Origin: Conoideocrella luteorostrata
Lineage: Eukaryota; Ascomycota; Sordariomycetes; Hypocreales; Clavicipitaceae
Reading direction: 5' to 3'
Assembly (NCBI GenBank): GCA_032433595.1
Contig: JASWJB010000178.1
Span: 25,608 to 89,607 of the forward strand
Length of the DNA stretch: 64,000 bases
How positions within the stretch are numbered: the stretch's first letter is position 1; every line of letters starts with the position of its first letter. The notes under the pieces are model-generated. The model had not been told where the DNA came from, searched no databases, and saw only the letters and a list, made by a program, of their open reading frames with translations. The position numbers and the translations under genes were made by a program. Below, piece by piece: positions 37,146-48,885 of this stretch.

Positions 37146-38465
37146 TTAAACAGCTTCATCCCCAACGATAGGTCGTTCTTTCAGCCGATTACCCACAGTT
37201 GAACTTGAGCTGATGTTCCCTCTCTGCAATCCTCCGGGATCAGGTGCGATGGAAGCACTGCTGCTGACACTCTCATTCTGCCCATCCAGCCAGGGTCTCC
37301 TGGTTCCCCATCCGGCACTACGAGCAAATGTCTGCGTCGCGATACCAGATGCTTCCGCAGCACCATACTTAAATGACTCTTTCTCTTTGAGCGGCAGGTG
37401 ATTGTATCTCCAATCCAGCACCGCTGCATATGTGCATCTGTACGATGAAATGGCCATCACCAGGCCAATAATCGATCCACCTACGATGTCATACCAATTA
37501 TGTGCCGCGTCTATGGTTAGGGAGCAAGCAATGAGGACAGCAGAAAGCAGCGGGGTAGTGGTTAGCGCCAGCTTCCAAAGGGCCGGCTTGTGATCTGCCC
37601 AAACCTTCAGTTTGGCATTCAGCCAGAGAAACAGGAAAATGAATCCGGAAAACGCAACGGTGGAGTGGCCACTGGGGAACGATGTAACAGCGTCTTTGAG
37701 AAGAGAGCGGCTTGGCTGTGTACATATCTCCGTCGTGTACATGACTTTTTGGAATCCAGCCGCATTTAAGCCCGTGCTATTGTGCGTCTCGGCAAGTGAA
37801 ATATCTGGCATGCAGACCTCGAGAAAGTAAGGTCGAAATCCGCCAATGAACTGTTTGATGGTGACCTGGAAGAGTGAACCTAACGATACTGCCCAAAGGG
37901 TGCCCATGATGGCATTGCTAGCATCCCATACTGATTTGACTCTAATTTGCGCCAGAGTGTATGTCAGGATTGGCCCAGCGATGGAAACTAAGCCCGCGAG
38001 CCATGAAGGCACAATCCAGCCACGGTAAGGATACGCCAATTCAGGATATATGATGTCTCCAGAACCGCTGAATGTTATAGGGAATGTTCGTACAACTGCG
38101 GTGGGGGCTTTAAAGATCTGGTATAATGGTTAGTCAGACCTTCGGCATGAAACACAAACCAGTTACATAGAGAAAATACTCACGCCAATACTGGTACCTG
38201 CTACGAGACTTATCACAATCAAGTCGAAACCATTCAGACATATCCATTCCGTCGCAAATGATCTGAGTTTACCAAACCAAGAAAAGCGAGATGCTTCTGG
38301 TGAACCCTTCGGCTCATTTTGGGGCAAGGATGGCATGAACTCCGGTTTATCGTCCTTCGAAGGCGCCTTGTCCTCCGATCGCCCTCCTACTGGTCAGGAG
38401 TTAGAAGATGTGCTAACAACAAAGCATATGCCGAAATTAATAATTGATACACAGATCGCAGACAT
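37146..38465 (-). CDS. PAP2-family lipid phosphate phosphatase, multi-pass membrane
   Basis: Three exons on the minus strand, 38453-38465, 38184-38389 and 37146-38117, give about 396 residues. The 13-nt first exon (MSAI plus one base) is inferred from a TCTAAC branch site and GACCAG acceptor; without it the start would be the Met at 38336. At least six hydrophobic helices are visible. Phosphatase motif 1 is KQFIGGFRP and motif 2 is FPSGHS. Motif 3, normally SRxxxxxHxxxD, reads SLTIDAAHNWYD, so its Arg is replaced by Leu while the catalytic His and Asp remain. Family members dephosphorylate diacylglycerol pyrophosphate and phosphatidate at ER or vacuolar membranes. The tail after the last helix is Ser-rich. 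Whether the enzyme is active is uncertain. Confidence 0.85.
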
Positions 38466-39226
38466 GAGTTTGCAGAGTGCGGGCGTCGCGAAAGTTGCGT
38501 TGTCGTCATGTGATCTCTGTCAAAAGAAGGCAGGTGCTCCCACCGCGAATGTGGCCACGGTGCGACTCACTAATCCTGGAAACGATAAAAACTGCCAATT
38601 TACAGTCGCCAAAGACTGCAATCAGAGTTTTTCTGCGCGCTATCATCCGTTGCTGATCCCTCAGCGGCCCCCTTTATATTTCCATTCGTAAATGACGAAT
38701 ACTCCATTTGGTGGCCGAATTTTGACAGTTGACAGTTCAATAGCATCAAAGATGTTGGGAAGATTCAATACCCCTTCACAACGACGCACTTGCTCTGCGT
38801 TCACTTCTGTAATTCGGCAGATTCACCCTGTTAAATCAACTCGACATTTTGCGTGTCATTAAATAATGTTGGAGAATTTGCATCTGCCGCGAAATACAAT
38901 GTTTGGCACTACGGGCCCAGTAGAGCAAAGCTCTAATGATGCTGAGCACCAATGGTGCAGCATCACCCTTCCACATTTGGGAACAATGCATAGTACGAAG
39001 TGTAAATAACAAAAAAGAATGAAATATGATTCAAAATCACGCAAGCTAATTGACCTAAAATATCGGGAATACGGTGTGCCATATTAAATTCGTGGGTCTA
39101 CCCTTATCCATATGGCACGAATAATTCGGCAACGCCAAAAATGCTCAATACTGTCCTATTCCGATACTGGAGTGTACACCTTTGTACAGCCCAAGAAGTC
39201 GCTCCAAGGTATATGATGTGCATTAT
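38466..39226. other. Intergenic with two adjacent hairpins
   Basis: About 760 bases between the PAP2 start and the GH72 stop. No coding feature is supported; the plus-strand frame 38335-38691 overlaps PAP2 exons. TAGAGCAAAGCTCTA and a second imperfect hairpin lie at 38921-38965. Confidence 0.5.
38921..38965. repeat. Two consecutive inverted repeats
   Basis: The first is a perfect 6-bp stem with a 3-base loop (TAGAGC-AAA-GCTCTA, 38921-38935). The second is TGATGCTG..CACC-AAT-GGTG..CAGCATCA (38937-38965) with a two-base bulge. They are separated by a single base. Confidence 0.75.
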
Positions 39227-41035
39227 TTACAAAGCAACCATGCCAGCACCCACACCGAGCGCGACTAGCATGTACAAGCCGACGGCGAAGTCGCCAACGG
39301 AGAAGAGGCGGGCAACAGGGGCACCGTGAACAGCGAAACTGTCGCCTGTACCGGTGGGCTTAGCAGCGCCACCACCGACAGGGCCGGTGGCAGTAGCAGC
39401 CTTCTTGTTGACGTCGCTAGCGGAGGCGAGAGCGCCAGAGCAAGAGCTGTCAGAGTTTGCAGATGCGAGCTGGGCGGAGCCCTCAAAGTCACAGGCATCC
39501 TTGGCCTTCTTCTGGCTGGTGTAATAAGCGTCGAGAACGTAGGCAAGCTTGGAGCGGTCGTCGCACATGCTGTAGGCGCCATAGACGCCAGTGGTGGCAT
39601 TGGCGTTGATGCCGACGCAAGACTCGGGAGAAGCCTTGCAGATGAAACCGAAGACGTCACCAAACTTCTTGGATGAAAGGTCAGACTTAGGAACGCAAGA
39701 ACGGGACTTGGCCATGCAGTCACAAAGCTTTTGGTCAGGAGTAGGAGGAAGGGCGCTGTTAGCCTGCCAGTTGTCGGTCAACTTAGGGCACTCGTTCATC
39801 TTGCCGGAAGGCTTATAATCGGCCATGTTCAAAGTCTTGGGCTTGGCCTTGGTGACCTCCTTCTTGAGAGGATCGAAGTCCTTTAGCTTGGTGGCTTTGT
39901 CGCCATCAACCTTGACCAAACCTGTTGAAATGTAGCATTAGCAATCATGTCGTTTACCTCACCAATAGCGCTCGAATTCGTCATAAACGACATCTCGTGC
40001 CATTCTTGGCCAAACTCACCATAGTCGTTAGCTTCCTGGTAGTACATATAAACGATACCGCCACTGAATACACCAGTCATGTCATCCGAGTACAGAGCGC
40101 CAGTCTCCTGCCAAATACGCTCCTTGGCACCATTGTTGTTGCAACCATATTCGGCGAAGAAAACGGGCACGGAATACTTCTCGAAGAACTTGACCTGCTG
40201 GTCGTAACCGGACTTTTGCATGCTGCTCTGCCCGCACCAGGAGTAAATGTTGTAGCCCCAGAAGTCAATTGAATCCTCGACAGAGTTGCAGTTGAAGTAG
40301 TCAGCAATCTCTGCACGGATATCCTTGTCGTCATTGGCAGCGTAACCAACACCAATCCAGCGGTTAATGTTCTTGTTGTTCTTGATATAGGCCTTAGTAT
40401 CACGAACTGCAGCTTTGACAAAAGCAGACGCATTGGTGTTGTTCTTGGCGTTGGAAACCTCATTGCCGGCGAAGAAACCAATGACATTGGAGTACTTGGA
40501 AAGCTCATCGATGACTGCGGTGTAGCGAGAAAACAGCTTGGTATCCCACTGAGCCTTGTCGCGATTGATGGAGTTGTCAGGCTCACTAAGATCGGAGACG
40601 ACGTAGATGCCAGCATCTTGCAGCAGCTTCATGCAAGCAGTGTGGTCGGCCTTCGGGTCAATGGCGTAGGTTCGGATGACGTTAGTTCCGAGCTCCTTCA
40701 GCAGAGGAACGTCGCGCTTGCAGGCCTGTTCATCGGCCAAAGGATCGACGTAGCTCTTCTTAGCATCGGCACGTCGAGAAATGGTGCCACCGCCAGCACC
40801 AACTTCCTTCTGATAAGCAACACCGTACATGTAGAACTGGGTTCCATTCTTGTAGAAGAACTTGGAGCCCTATACGCATCGAAAACGCCTTGTCAGATAC
40901 AGTTTCGTCCATGTCTAATCACTACTAGAAATTCGGTGTGTATGAACGCACCTTGGCTTCAATTGGCTGCAGGTCAGCAGCAACGATGCTCCCCGCCAGG
41001 GCAAGGAGCGATAAAGAAAGCTTGGCAATCCCCAT
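39227..41035 (-). CDS. GPI-anchored beta-1,3-glucanosyltransferase, GH72 with CBM43 (Gel/Gas family)
   Basis: Three exons on the minus strand, 40952-41035, 40020-40869 and 39227-39921, give 542 residues. A signal peptide ([16 protein letters not shown]) precedes the GH72 domain ([20 protein letters not shown]). The acid/base Glu165 lies in FFAGNEVSN and the nucleophile Glu268 in FFAEYGCNN. After a linker comes the Cys-rich CBM43/X8 module ([28 protein letters not shown]), then a Ser/Ala/Gly-rich stretch and a hydrophobic C-terminus ([18 protein letters not shown]) that signals GPI anchoring. It cuts and rejoins beta-1,3-glucan chains to lengthen them at the plasma membrane and wall. The second intron (98 nt) separates the catalytic domain from the CBM/GPI part. 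Confidence 0.96.
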
Positions 41036-41546
41036 GTTGATTGGAAGGCTACCACTATGAGTGTCAATTCTAAATTTCGTTTGTATTTGTCTTCAAATGG
41101 GCAAATCCAAAAAAGAACAAGTGTATTGAGAGAGTGTCGGGAATATTTGTTTGAAAGTGGGTGTTGATCACGTCTGATTCGAAGGAATGTCTGGAATGGC
41201 TCAAAAACGAGGCAGCCAACCTCTTTGGATAAGAATTAGACAAGTATTAAAAAGAAAAGAAGATGACAGGAGAGAAATCTAGATCCAAAAACAGATCTGA
41301 TGTCAAGGAACGAGCGTGGTTTTGTCTGAAGACAAGTTCGAGAAGAAAGAAAGGGCAAGGGCAGCACCGTAAATCTTGCACGGCGGCACCACACACGGCA
41401 CGGGGGAGGTAGACCAGGGGCTGCCGCCACTAATGGAGAGCAACGAAATTGGCTGGTGCCAATCCCTCAAAGCGGGTTAGCAAGGTTGTAGCAGACATGC
41501 AATTGGCTCGGGGTTCGAGTCTGTCTACGGGTATTAACCCAGCGCA

Positions 41547-42823
41547 TACGGAGTAGCTAGTGCCCCATGTTGTACAGAGTATGTACTCCGTACTGTGCAT
41601 GCTGGCAATGTAAATATATACAGTCACGTAACACAGGTGCGAGGTACCAGAGCGGCAGCGGCAGCGGCTGTGCTGGGGCCAACGCCGGTTCCACATTCAA
41701 TGTTGCAGAAAGACAGGACCACCATCAGACTCGAACTCCCACTTGGCGCCTCCGGCTTGGCCAACAAGCAGGCGCAGTGGTCTGGGCATTTCCTGGGCAT
41801 TTTCTGGGCGGCCATGCGGGCCAGTCTGCAGAGTACTACGGAGCTTAGCATCAACATTGAACAGCCAGTACGGAGTACATACTAACTAGGACATAGTACG
41901 AGGAAAGCAAATGACCTACCACGCCCGTCAAATCAAATCTACCAAATCACCAGCCCCTGTTGCCTTCCCCTGTTCAGGTAACTTGCTGGGTCCACTTCTC
42001 CTGAGAAGCGAGGCGCAGCATCAGGAGCACCGGGTGAAGCTTGTTTAGGACGATCGAGCAAGGGGCTGGCGTGTCCAATGACCAGACCGTGTGGGCATCC
42101 ATTCGCAGGAATACTTCGATGTCTACGGAGTACTTCGTACCTGGTTTGTTGTAGTAAGCAGGTATGTTGTAATAGCGATCAGACCAGTCGGAAAGGGGTT
42201 CTCCGTATTAAATTCATGTACGGAGTACAATTTCTATGCTGGAATTGCTCAAATAAGCCGCGCCCAGAGCATACGGTGGCATCAATCACCTGGCTGACGC
42301 CTGCTCCTCATCCGTACACAGTAACACTCCGCGAGTACGACGAGGCTTCTCTGGAGCAAAGCTGCCGCCCGGCCGCCACACCCTGAAACACCATTTCCAT
42401 TTGATGTGGTCGTATCCTCCCTCGGAATGTTTGGCTCGCGGTCCGCAGCAGCCACAAGAACAACCTTAACCAAGTGGGGGGGTTGGGGGAAGCCTCCTCC
42501 CTCACATTGCGAAACAGCACGATGTCATGGTCCTGTCTGTTCGGGACTGTCTATGCCAAAAAGCGTGTTTCCATGCCATTGCATTAAACATGACACGGTG
42601 ACACAGGCGTGACGCTCGGCGAGGCTCCTGTGCTTGCGGTCCTTATTGGCTGCTGGGATTCACGACTCAAGGCCCCGAACCGTCGACTTATAATCCGTAA
42701 ATAACATACTCCGTACGGAGTACTGAGCAGCAAATCAGGATAGGTGGTTGGCCAGATCGACACTACCTCCACTCATCAAGTCGCAGCATTGACTTCCGTA
42801 CTGTACATGTACATACTCCGTAA
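41547..42823. repeat. Cluster of TACTCCGTA/TACGGAGTA motifs
   Basis: Copies at 41547-41555, 41584-41593, 41869-41877, 42124-42132, 42219-42227, 42707-42722 (two copies fused as the perfect palindrome TACTCCGTACGGAGTA) and 42814-42822, with partial copies between. Both orientations occur. Confidence 0.8.
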
Positions 42824-45800
42824 CAATCTTCAGTCTGCAACCTTGGCTCAACTTTCGCGTGCTTCGTTGTGGCTGCAGGTGTCCTCGTGTATCGTAAGTA
42901 CCAGGACTGACGGCGCACGAGAAATGGCCAACCACCAACCTCGTATTATGGAGAAGCTGACTGGCATGCTTTCCACAGGCAGGCTGGGCTGCGCGCGGCT
43001 GTCCGGGAATACGGTGTCCAATGCGTTCTTTGTTCAGTGGCAGTTTTGGCGGGTTTCCTTTCTTTGTTCCTCGTGACGTGCATGTGTTTCGTAATAAAAG
43101 ATCTTCTGTCCTCATACGAACGACCCACAAATGATAGCCACGGCGATCCATCGAAATGCCAGTTTTTCACCAAACTGAACTTGGGAACGTCATTACTCGG
43201 TACCCCGTTTGCCCGTATTATAAACTGGAGGTTTGGGACACAACAGCGGGCTTTTATTACCAAACCGGTTGTCTATGAAGCATGAAGCATATTGGATATT
43301 AGCCAGTTACTCAGGCTAAGTTCAGATTAAGCTCTCCTTGATTTCAAAATTTCAAACCCCTAGCTAGGCAGATATTCCCAAGCGTTGCCAAGTGACCAAC
43401 TGTTTCCTCCTTGCCTCCTTTGATCCCAACAAGCCGTCATTGTAGTATAAGCTATCAGACCATCCTTCGCCCTTCCCAGCTATATACGCTCCCCGAAATA
43501 CACTCCTCATAAAAGGCAGTACATCGCTGCTGACGCGTCATGCCCGGAGATCAATTGAGTCCGCCCTCCCACCGTCCGCCCAGAGTCAAGGCCTGAGCCC
43601 AAAAAGGCTGGTCGTAAACGGCTTTTCCTGACACGGCTTTCTCGGCATAGCTTGGCTATACGCGGACGACAGCATGCAAAATTACATGCCAGGACGCTAC
43701 TGGTCGCTAACCCAGCATTTATAGCAACGGTCTCGATTGCTTGGTACAGTCTGAAGGAAGCTCATCCTTCGACTTTGTCGTGACTGCGCCAACTTCATGG
43801 CGCCGAGCCTGGCGGCTGCTTGACTCTGAGATGCTTACTCTGGTTCGCCTGCTTCTTATTTACTACGTAGCGGTAGCAGTTGGTAGGCAGCCAGTCAGTA
43901 CCGTGAAATCATTTCGCCAAGCCAGGCTCGAATTCATCGAAATGAGAGGCATCCACAACAACGTGGTCTAAGCACAGAAGTCGTATTTGTTTGTTTGTTT
44001 TTTTGTTTGTTGTGTGTTGGTTCGTTTGCTCGAAAGGGACTTATTTTGTAGTCCCACCAATACTCCGTAGTTGAGTTCATATTTCAATAGGCCACGTCCA
44101 CGACAGGAGCGTTTAGAAAAGCCAGCGACGGCTTCACAGCTGGCGCATTCATCTTCCCCGGACTTTGTAGTAAACGGCTCCGACACCATACAAAACGAAA
44201 TCCCACATTTGATGTGTTTTGCGGAGGATAGGGTTGTGCTCTTGGTTCCTCGGATCGTACGGAGCATCATAGTACTGACCGTCGCGATAAACAAGTCGGC
44301 CCATCTTCGCGTTGTTTCTGTTGGCGTTTGGCTGCGCTATGCGATTCTGTTACGTGCGGCAAAATTGTCGATGCTTCGCTTTGCGTAAAACTAATTCACA
44401 GAGTAGGCGTTGAAGAAAACGAGTTAACCTGGCCATGTACGGATTGCATGCTCAAATATATAATGTTGGTAAAATCGGATTCCGCCTCAGAATCAGCATC
44501 ACCAGGCACCGACGCGGCTGCTATTGTCACGCGCAAATGATTGGCGGCGTGCGGCAACACAGCCGACCGACTTGCGTGCACGCCACCAGGTCTGTGTGAT
44601 ACTAACTACTTCCCCAGTATGATCAGCCGTCGGGCGCAGAAAGAGTCAGCCTTGTACAAATATTTCCATTTTGGATCAATTCGTGCAGTGGCCAGCGACC
44701 GCCTACACATCCCCTACCCCCCACAGCCACTGTCTGTAAGCACTGCCTGCGACTGACTACTCTCGCTAACCAAATGCCGGCATCCAGTGCTCACAAGCCA
44801 CACAATAAAGGGAGGGGCTAAATAAATTTAAGAGTTGCTTTCTTATTGACAAGTTGTATCTTTTAAATATCGACAACTAACCATGTATCCAGCTATTTTA
44901 TGCTTTTGTGTTTATCACGAAATTTGCGAAATCTGAGTCATGGCGCGGCATTCTGCCACCACCTCAGCTACTGCGACACCGTGAATATCCCTAAATATGT
45001 CACCAGAAGATTTGCTTGGTGGTATGTGCCGTCTGCTTGGGCCGCAGCCTCGCCTAGTTCGGCCAGAAATTGTCAAGGGAGACGCGTAGATGACCATCAC
45101 CAGACCGTGCCAGGCCGAGCCTGACCGTGTCACCATTTTGATTAAGGAATAACTACTACTGCGCACATGAACATGCCCATCCCTACACTACAACGATGTA
45201 GGATAGCCCGCTCTGTTATCGCTCTCAGGTTTGGCTGAGTTTTTCGTTTCATCAACAGCTATTGGCTTCTCGACATTCTAACATTTAAATCGCGTAAATT
45301 TCCGACGTGTAACTGCTTCACCTATTTCCAGTCCGCAGTATTAAATATCCTCCCAGATATCGGTGCTGCAGTTTGCCCTCGACCGTAGAACTTATGGATA
45401 ACGACAAACAGGACGAAATCTCCATAGTAGTCGCCGTCCATCTCCAGTATTGCGTAAGACTAGCGTTTACTTTTTGCACATTTTCTAAAATTCTTATCTT
45501 AGCCATGCATCTCAACGGGAACCCTTCTATGACGTCTGAAAGAACCACTTGTCGGATGTTTTACTCCGTGACTTCTGCCGTGTCACTTACTGCCGTCTCC
45601 GACCTCAGCAACGATTAGGCGAATTAATTTCAAGGGGAAAGGTTCTTTCAAGTCCTCACGACATGGCTTCGTAAGGGCTCAAAGTTTCATCGGGATGATT
45701 TTAATCAACGGCAAAGCCCCTCCTCAGCCGCAGGAAATGGGCAAAACAGGGCGCATCGTGCTGCGCATTTGACACCGCACCAAGAATCGGTGGCTGTCCA

Positions 45801-46069
45801 ATCCCCGCCAAGGTTGGCATCATCGCGCAGCCATAGGTTCCAGAGATCGGCATTCTGCCGTTTACGACCATTCTACTGCCAGGTTTTGCAATAGTGTGGG
45901 TGTGTGCGTTCATACCAGTTTTAGCATGATGTAATCCCCCGCCGGCTGAGAATGTTCAGCCAGCGAACACATTAGCTTGCAACTCATCCGTAGGGAGGAG
46001 TAATTGTCCGCCATTGACGGCATGTCATCGGTCATGATGTCATTGGCCGGAGGTATTCGCATGTGTAGA

Positions 46070-46077
46070 TATATAAG
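46070..46077 (+). promoter_or_regulatory. Probable TATA box of the small hydrophilic protein gene
   Basis: TATATAAG lies about 115 bases before the ATG at 46190, in an otherwise mixed-composition region. This spacing suits a TATA-driven, regulated fungal gene. Confidence 0.5.
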
Positions 46078-46189
46078 GACCTGTCGCGAACCACAGTTTG
46101 ACATAGGTATCAAATTATCCGCTTTTGAAAGCTTTCCTAGGCGAAACCGCAATTGAGAAATATTTACGACAAATTCAACGATATACACA

Positions 46190-46760
46190 ATGAGTTCCGT
46201 TCAAACACGAAGTTCAACCAGCGCTGGCACCAAGGTAAGTCAAGCCCGACATATACGCAAGTTTCAAGGCCACAACTAATATACAAATTCTGAAGGTCGA
46301 CGTCGGCAAAAATGCCCCAGTAGTCCAGGAAGGTGCCGGTCGTGTCGAGAATGACTCTCTCGCCGCTGAATCATACAGAGCCGATGGTAAATTCGCTGAA
46401 AACCGCAATGCCGAACCCGAGGCTCCTTCAAATGCTGCCAACAAGTCATCAGGCGGCGGTGTCGAAGGAAGCCAAGGCGATGCCGCACCTACCTACATCA
46501 ACAGCCAATTGGCTTCCGACCCCAGTGGTCCTCACGGCAAGAACCTAAAGGAGGGTGGTTTCGACCACCAACAAGTGTTCAGCGGCCAGCGAAGGGCTTT
46601 CAATTCTGAGCCTGGTTCAATTAATGATCCTGGCAGATTGGCGGAGGCCAAGTTTGAACGAAAAGACGCAGCCACACCTAGAGCTGCCTTTAATAAGGAC
46701 ACTAATGAATTGACGACCAACACACCCTTCGATAATCTTGATCGCAAAGCCGACGCCTGA
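46190..46760 (+). CDS. Small hydrophilic, probably disordered protein of unknown function
   Basis: Two exons, 46190-46234 and 46296-46760 (61-nt intron), give 169 residues. The sequence is rich in Asn, Gly, Ala, Glu and Lys with no Cys or Trp, no signal peptide and no membrane segment: AAESYRADGKFAENRNAEPEAPSNAANKSSGGG, then THE-like polar runs ending NTPFDNLDRKADA. Composition resembles stress- or conidiation-associated hydrophilic proteins of ascomycetes, but I recognise no named family. Good splice sites (GTAAGT; TGAAG) and the upstream TATA box support a real gene. It stands alone between two gene-poor stretches. Confidence 0.75.
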
Positions 46761-48885
46761 AGCGGAGGATATGAAGGGATCGATGTTCATGGAGATTTAC
46801 AGTACAATAAGTGCGGTTTTAATAAAATATTAATAACTACGTCCAACAAAATGCATAAAATGTGATGTGCAGGATTTTGTCGAAGTGTTAGTTCATTGCC
46901 TCTTCCGCATGAATCTTAACTCTGCTGCCTGGTATTGTGGCACCGCTTTGCGCCACTCTCGGCAAACATCCAATATTACACAAGTTTGTGCTAGGCATCA
47001 AGATTAAGGGAAAATCATAAAACATCCCAAATGCAAAAAAATGGCCTTACCGTCCCTAGTTCACATCTGTCTGTGTGCTGGGCTGTTGAACGGCTGAAAT
47101 TGTCGATTGCAAAAGGAGAGAACTTCAGCAGCGACATCGACAACTCTCACCTTCATATTCAACATCATATGATAAAAGCAACATCACCCTTGGGGGTTAT
47201 TTGAGCGATTTTTGTTATATGACTGCTCGGCTGTCTTATCTTCCTCAAGCGCAACTTGTCCTCATTCCCACCCAGAAGACAGCTGGGACACAAACATCAC
47301 GCAAATCGATGTAAGAAACGTCCAACATGATCGAAAAAGAACAGCAAAAGCCACACTTGTGCCAGGAGGCAACACGACAAGCACGGAAGTCGACACTGCC
47401 TCAACCAAACTCAGCTCAAAGTGGGCAATTAGCAGGAACCTTGAGGTCTTTACCCTACCTTGGTTACGTGGAGAATTATGACGAGCTAGAGAGACGGAAA
47501 GTTGGCGAAGCGCAACCTCAAATAGTGCCAGCTGAGTTTATTATAGGAAGGAACAAAACGGAGTGTTAAGAGGAACTGGTGTGATTTGAGAAATGCTCTT
47601 GGACATTCACAGTCTTACGTGCGGAAATGGTCATCGTATGGTATCACATGAAAGACACGGTTGATATTGTTACATGTATTGTATCATGTATTATCGCAAC
47701 GGCAACCTTTGCCTCTTCACTCTGATGAGGAAAATATAAAAATTGACTCGCCGAATTTAATGCCAGAATTACGACACAGTCAGATGCATTTGACCGCTCA
47801 CAAGTTGGAAATATTTGATCCGGCACTGGCGGAGACTGCAAGCTACAGGGTATTTACTGAGTGAAGCGTTGTACAGCACATCTTACTGTGGGGGAATACT
47901 CTATGAGCATAGCTAATTGGCTACTACATAAGCCGCCCCCTAAGTCCTCAAAGTCTTCCACTAACAGGATCCTGAATTTACACACAGCAGTACTCAGTAT
48001 ATATTCAGCGTATACAGAGCACAATAGCTTGCAATACAGCGTGTGCCAGCTATGTAAAAGCCTCAAATGAGAATTACATATGATAAAGTAAAAAAATTAA
48101 AAAAGCGTAAAAATTTAGAGTAAAAGAATATAGAGTAGAATATATATATATATGAACTGCTGCATAAGGTTATAACGCAAATTATTCTGTTAGCGGGGTA
48201 CCAAAGGGGTGCTGCACAACGCTTCCCTCCCTTTATTGATCGTCTCGCTAGACGGAAAACATTCGGGCCAGAAAGGAGGCCACCAAATGACGTCAAGCCA
48301 CGGTGGCCGCTAAGGGGAAAAAATGTCGCAGCTAATCAGTGCTGCGTACATGCATCCGGAAAGACCGATAACCCTTGAAAAAAAAAGAAATACAGTCAAA
48401 TGTCAAAACAACGCGGAGTAGTTTGATCGGATAGAGAACCTTGCTCATAAAAAAGGAAAACCCGCTTGACTCAGTGGCGGCGCCGAAAGGTTTTCTTCTG
48501 ATTGCCGTGCGGCGCCCTGAGCGGTTAATGCCTTAGTTTGATGCCTGATATGGGCCGATGTCAGAGTCTTATCGAACCAAAAATTTCTGGCTGCGCCCCA
48601 CCATGCAAAATATCACCCCGCCTCCATTATCTTTTCCTGGCAGTCTTTCGCCTGCCAGATTTACGCCTTGGGTGTGCCACTCTCTCTGCCGCCTGGCTCA
48701 TAACTTCGAAATTGGGTGAATTATTTTCGATTATTTGACTGTGTGTTTGTGTAACTAAGATCCATTACGATTATCGATTAACGCTTCTTGGCTTCAGCTT
48801 TTCTTTACAGACGGCGCCATTCAATACGCCGCTTCACTCTCTGTTACTGTTTTTTCCCCCGCTGTTTCGAATCTAGACCGCCAAT
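46761..48885. other. Intergenic; one weak small ORF and an AT-rich patch
   Basis: About 2.1 kb. The plus ORF 47327-47569 (80 residues, starting MIEKEQQKPHLCQEA, ending IIGRNKTEC) overlaps another frame and has no recognisable content. An AT-rich patch with (AT)n lies at 48075-48155. The last 350 bases are the ARB1 leader and promoter. Confidence 0.4.

Larger units (their letters stand above)
41036..46189. other. Gene-poor 5.1-kb region
   Basis: No gene is supported on either strand. ORFs up to 140 residues exist (for example 42735-43151 minus, 43741-43971 plus, 44071-44388 plus) but none has family resemblance or consistent splice sites. The region carries many TACTCCGTA motifs in its first 1.8 kb, a TTTG simple repeat (43987-44013) and ordinary mixed-composition sequence. 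It could hold non-coding transcripts, which I cannot judge by eye. Confidence 0.45.

Noticed and set aside
41460..41540. tRNA-like B-box (GGGGTTCGAGTC) on the plus strand
   Set aside because: The flanking T-stem does not pair, no proper A-box lies at the right distance, and no acceptor stem can be formed.
47212..47569. Overlapping small ORFs as a gene
   Set aside because: Two frames are equally open, no splice signals or family match; kept only as a note in the intergenic entry.
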